Source: Paenibacillus vini (GTDB lineage Bacteria; Bacillota; Bacilli; Paenibacillales; Paenibacillaceae). From it: a DNA stretch of 64,000 nt. This document shows positions 62,529 to 64,000 of the stretch, in pieces. Where the stretch lies: positions 124,001-188,000 of the forward strand of contig NZ_BOSL01000002.1 of assembly GCF_018403325.1 (NCBI RefSeq). Direction: 5' to 3'. A model generated the notes under the pieces. That model searched no databases and was not told where the DNA came from. It was given only the letters and a program-made list of their open reading frames with translations. The position numbers and the translations under genes are program-made. Position 1 is the stretch's first letter. The number at the start of each line of letters is the position of its first letter.

Positions 62529-62567
62529 TTGACAAACTTGACAAAACTTAAATTTGTAAAGTAATAT
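62529..62567 (+). promoter_or_regulatory. Promoter and tandem TTGACAAA repeats between ROK kinase and lacI
   Basis: CTTGACAAA occurs twice, nine bases apart (62528 and 62537). The second TTGACA (62538-62543) pairs with TAATAT (62562-62567) at 18 bases to form a promoter for the regulator. The 123-base region also has to contain the minus-strand promoter and probably the regulator's operator, but no clear LacI palindrome was found. Confidence 0.5.
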
Positions 62568-62607
62568 TGAACATAGTTTATCATGTTTCGGAAGGATTGA
62601 AAAGAAC

Positions 62608-63636
62608 ATGGGCCGTAAAAAGAAAGTATCCATGCAAGATATCGCCGATCACCTGCAAATATCCAAAAATGCAGTATCGCTGGCCCTGTTGAACAAGAAA
62701 GGCGTCAGTGAGGAGATGCGAAACCGGGTGCTGCAAGCGGCCCGGGAGATGGGCTATGGTTCATACTCGGATAAACCGCCCGAAAGCGGGAATATTCTGG
62801 TGCTGGTGCCCGAGCGAATCATGAGTTATCAGGATAACGATCATTTTCAGTTTTACCATGATATGATCTGGGGGTTGGAACGAAGCATCCGCAAAAAAGG
62901 GCTGAACGCGGTAATTGCCCCGATCGATCGGGATATGGAGTCCCGGTTGGAGCTGCCCCGGCATTGCTCCGATATTTCCTATCACGGCATTATATTGTTC
63001 GGAATCGTGGACATGGACTATGCCAGGACCGTTTGGGAATTGGACACGCCTTTGGTTATGCTTGATTCATACCATCGGGATCTTCCTTGCCCGGTAGTTG
63101 CCTCAGCGAATATCGAGGGAGCTTATGAAGCGGTATCGGTCCTTATTCAAGCCGGACACAGGGAGATCGGATTCATCGGGCCGACCAATTTGACGACCAG
63201 CCATGAGGAGCGTTGGTTTGGATATTGGAAAGCGATGCAGGACCACAAACTTGTTATCAACGATGATTTTATTTTGACGTCTTCACCAGGTTTTGATTAC
63301 ACGGAGCAGGAAATCGGAATGTTTCTGGACGGGCTGGAGGAGAAACCAGGGGCCTTTTTCTGCGGCAATGACCGGATTGCGTATTTATTGGCAAGACAAT
63401 TGAGGAAGAGAGGGCTGTATGTCCCGGAAGGCATTTCGATTGTCGGTTTCGATGATCTCAGATATGAGGAAGAGGGCGGCCTCAAGATGACCACGATGCG
63501 GGTAGAAAAAGAGAAGATGTGCGATGCAGCTGCGACCTTGCTGTTGTCGTTGTCCGGGTCATCCAGGGATGCGATCCATCAGTATGTGCGGCCTACCTTA
63601 GTTCTCGGCAATTCCGTACGGAGGCCGGTTCATTGA
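62608..63636 (+). CDS. LacI family transcriptional regulator
   Basis: 342 residues. N-terminal HTH (VSMQDIADHLQISKNAVSLALLNKKGVSEEM) plus hinge helix, then a periplasmic-binding-protein-like effector domain (GIILFGIVD, REIGFIGP, PGAFFCGNDRIAYLLARQL, ISIVGFDDLRYEEE). Divergent from the ROK kinase-manA operon, so probably its local repressor responding to a sugar or sugar phosphate. Confidence 0.92.
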   Translation: MGRKKKVSMQDIADHLQISKNAVSLALLNKKGVSEEMRNRVLQAAREMGYGSYSDKPPESGNILVLVPERIMSYQDNDHFQFYHDMIWGLERSIRKKGLNAVIAPIDRDMESRLELPRHCSDISYHGIILFGIVDMDYARTVWELDTPLVMLDSYHRDLPCPVVASANIEGAYEAVSVLIQAGHREIGFIGPTNLTTSHEERWFGYWKAMQDHKLVINDDFILTSSPGFDYTEQEIGMFLDGLEEKPGAFFCGNDRIAYLLARQLRKRGLYVPEGISIVGFDDLRYEEEGGLKMTTMRVEKEKMCDAAATLLLSLSGSSRDAIHQYVRPTLVLGNSVRRPVH

Positions 63637-63653
63637 AAGAGCAGGGAATATAA

Positions 63654-63697
63654 AAGACGGTTGGACACGGGCAGGATACCCGGACCAACCGTCTTGT
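63654..63697. terminator. Bidirectional terminator between lacI and sodA
   Basis: AAGACGGTTGG (63654-63664) pairs with CCAACCGTCTT (63685-63695) with an inner CGGG/CCCG pairing. Confidence 0.8.
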
Positions 63698-63712
63698 TCT
63701 TTGTGTCGATGA

Positions 63713-64000
63713 TTATTTGTTCAAAGCGGCTTCGTAACGTTTCTCAACTTCGGACCAGTTGACTACGTTGAAGAAGGCAGCAATGTAATCAGGACGTTTG
63801 TTTTGATATTTCAAATAGTAAGCATGCTCCCATACGTCCAGGCCAAGGATCGGCGTTTTGCCTTCCATGATCGGGGAGTCTTGGTTCGGCAAGCTGTAAA
63901 CGGACAATTTGCCTGCATTGTCTACCGCCAGGAATGCCCAGCCGCTTCCGAAACGAGTCGTAGCTGCTTTCGAGAAATCTTCTTTGAATTTGTCGAAGCC
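63713..64000 (-). CDS. sodA: Superoxide dismutase (Mn/Fe), C-terminal part
   Basis: Open to the window edge; the 5' part is outside. Visible residues include [29 protein letters not shown] with the metal-binding Asp and His, and [17 protein letters not shown] at the end. These are the C-terminal domain of MnSOD/FeSOD. Mn preference cannot be decided from this part. Stop TAA at 63713-63715. Confidence 0.93.
   Translation of the reverse strand, partial: GFDKFKEDFSKAATTRFGSGWAFLAVDNAGKLSVYSLPNQDSPIMEGKTPILGLDVWEHAYYLKYQNKRPDYIAAFFNVVNWSEVEKRYEAALNK

Overview
The window looks like a chromosome segment of a Paenibacillus-type, spore-forming Firmicute. Evidence: the end of a division cluster (murB-murA-ftsQ-ftsA-ftsZ) running into spoIIGA-sigE-sigG, an SLH-anchored pullulanase, an SLH-GH18 protein, a eukaryote-like IleS under a T-box, and an LL-diaminopimelate aminotransferase. 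Most genes carry strong AGGAGG-type ribosome sites, and genes run mainly on the + strand.

Layout. 1-5.1 kb: end of murB, murA, a 171-bp MITE-like repeat, ftsQ/divIB, ftsA, ftsZ. 5.2-10.06 kb: a 1532-residue secreted pullulanase with its own promoter, a CcpA-type cre site and a terminator, sitting between ftsZ and the sporulation genes. 10.1-17.2 kb: spoIIGA, sigE, sigG, ylmC, pgeF (ylmD), ylmE, sepF, ylmG, ylmH, divIVA. 17.2-25.2 kb: T-box plus ileS, a DUF5665 membrane protein, YteA, lspA, an RluD-type pseudouridine synthase, dapL. 25.3-34.3 kb: PyrR-attenuated pyrimidine operon pyrR-B-C-carA-carB-F-E, without pyrK/pyrD. 34.3-36.5 kb: inverted intergenic repeats, then an SLH-GH18 gene on the minus strand whose only plausible start is an ATC codon. 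36.5-43.8 kb: a five-gene ABC operon that mixes MacB-like exporter parts with a sugar-type binding lipoprotein; its second ATPase ends in an AbrB-like domain. 43.9-48.1 kb: small genes, tRNA-fMet, tRNA-Ile2(CAU), SRAP, YkuD, ASCH, holin-like, PhzF, WGxxGxxG peptide, tRNA-Leu(UAA).

48.0-55.5 kb is an AT-rich island inserted in the 3' end of tRNA-Leu(UAA). It is bounded by a 62-bp direct repeat with one mismatch. It holds a decayed radC and an intact Qatuor anti-phage operon: qatA (KAP ATPase), qatB, qatC (QueC-like) and qatD (TatD-like). A fifth gene follows with an AbiJ-NTD4-like start and a HEPN/Abi-C-like end. No integrase is present. This is the most interesting part of the window. QatABCD itself is a described system; the fifth gene, the integrase-less tRNA island and the decayed radC are the less familiar parts.

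55.5-64 kb: ung, a secreted Big2-repeat protein, a ComEC-like metallo-beta-lactamase lipoprotein with a DUF3006 partner, a DinB-family protein, a ROK kinase-manA operon facing a divergent LacI-type regulator, and the 3' part of sodA. All functional calls come from reading motifs; no search was run.
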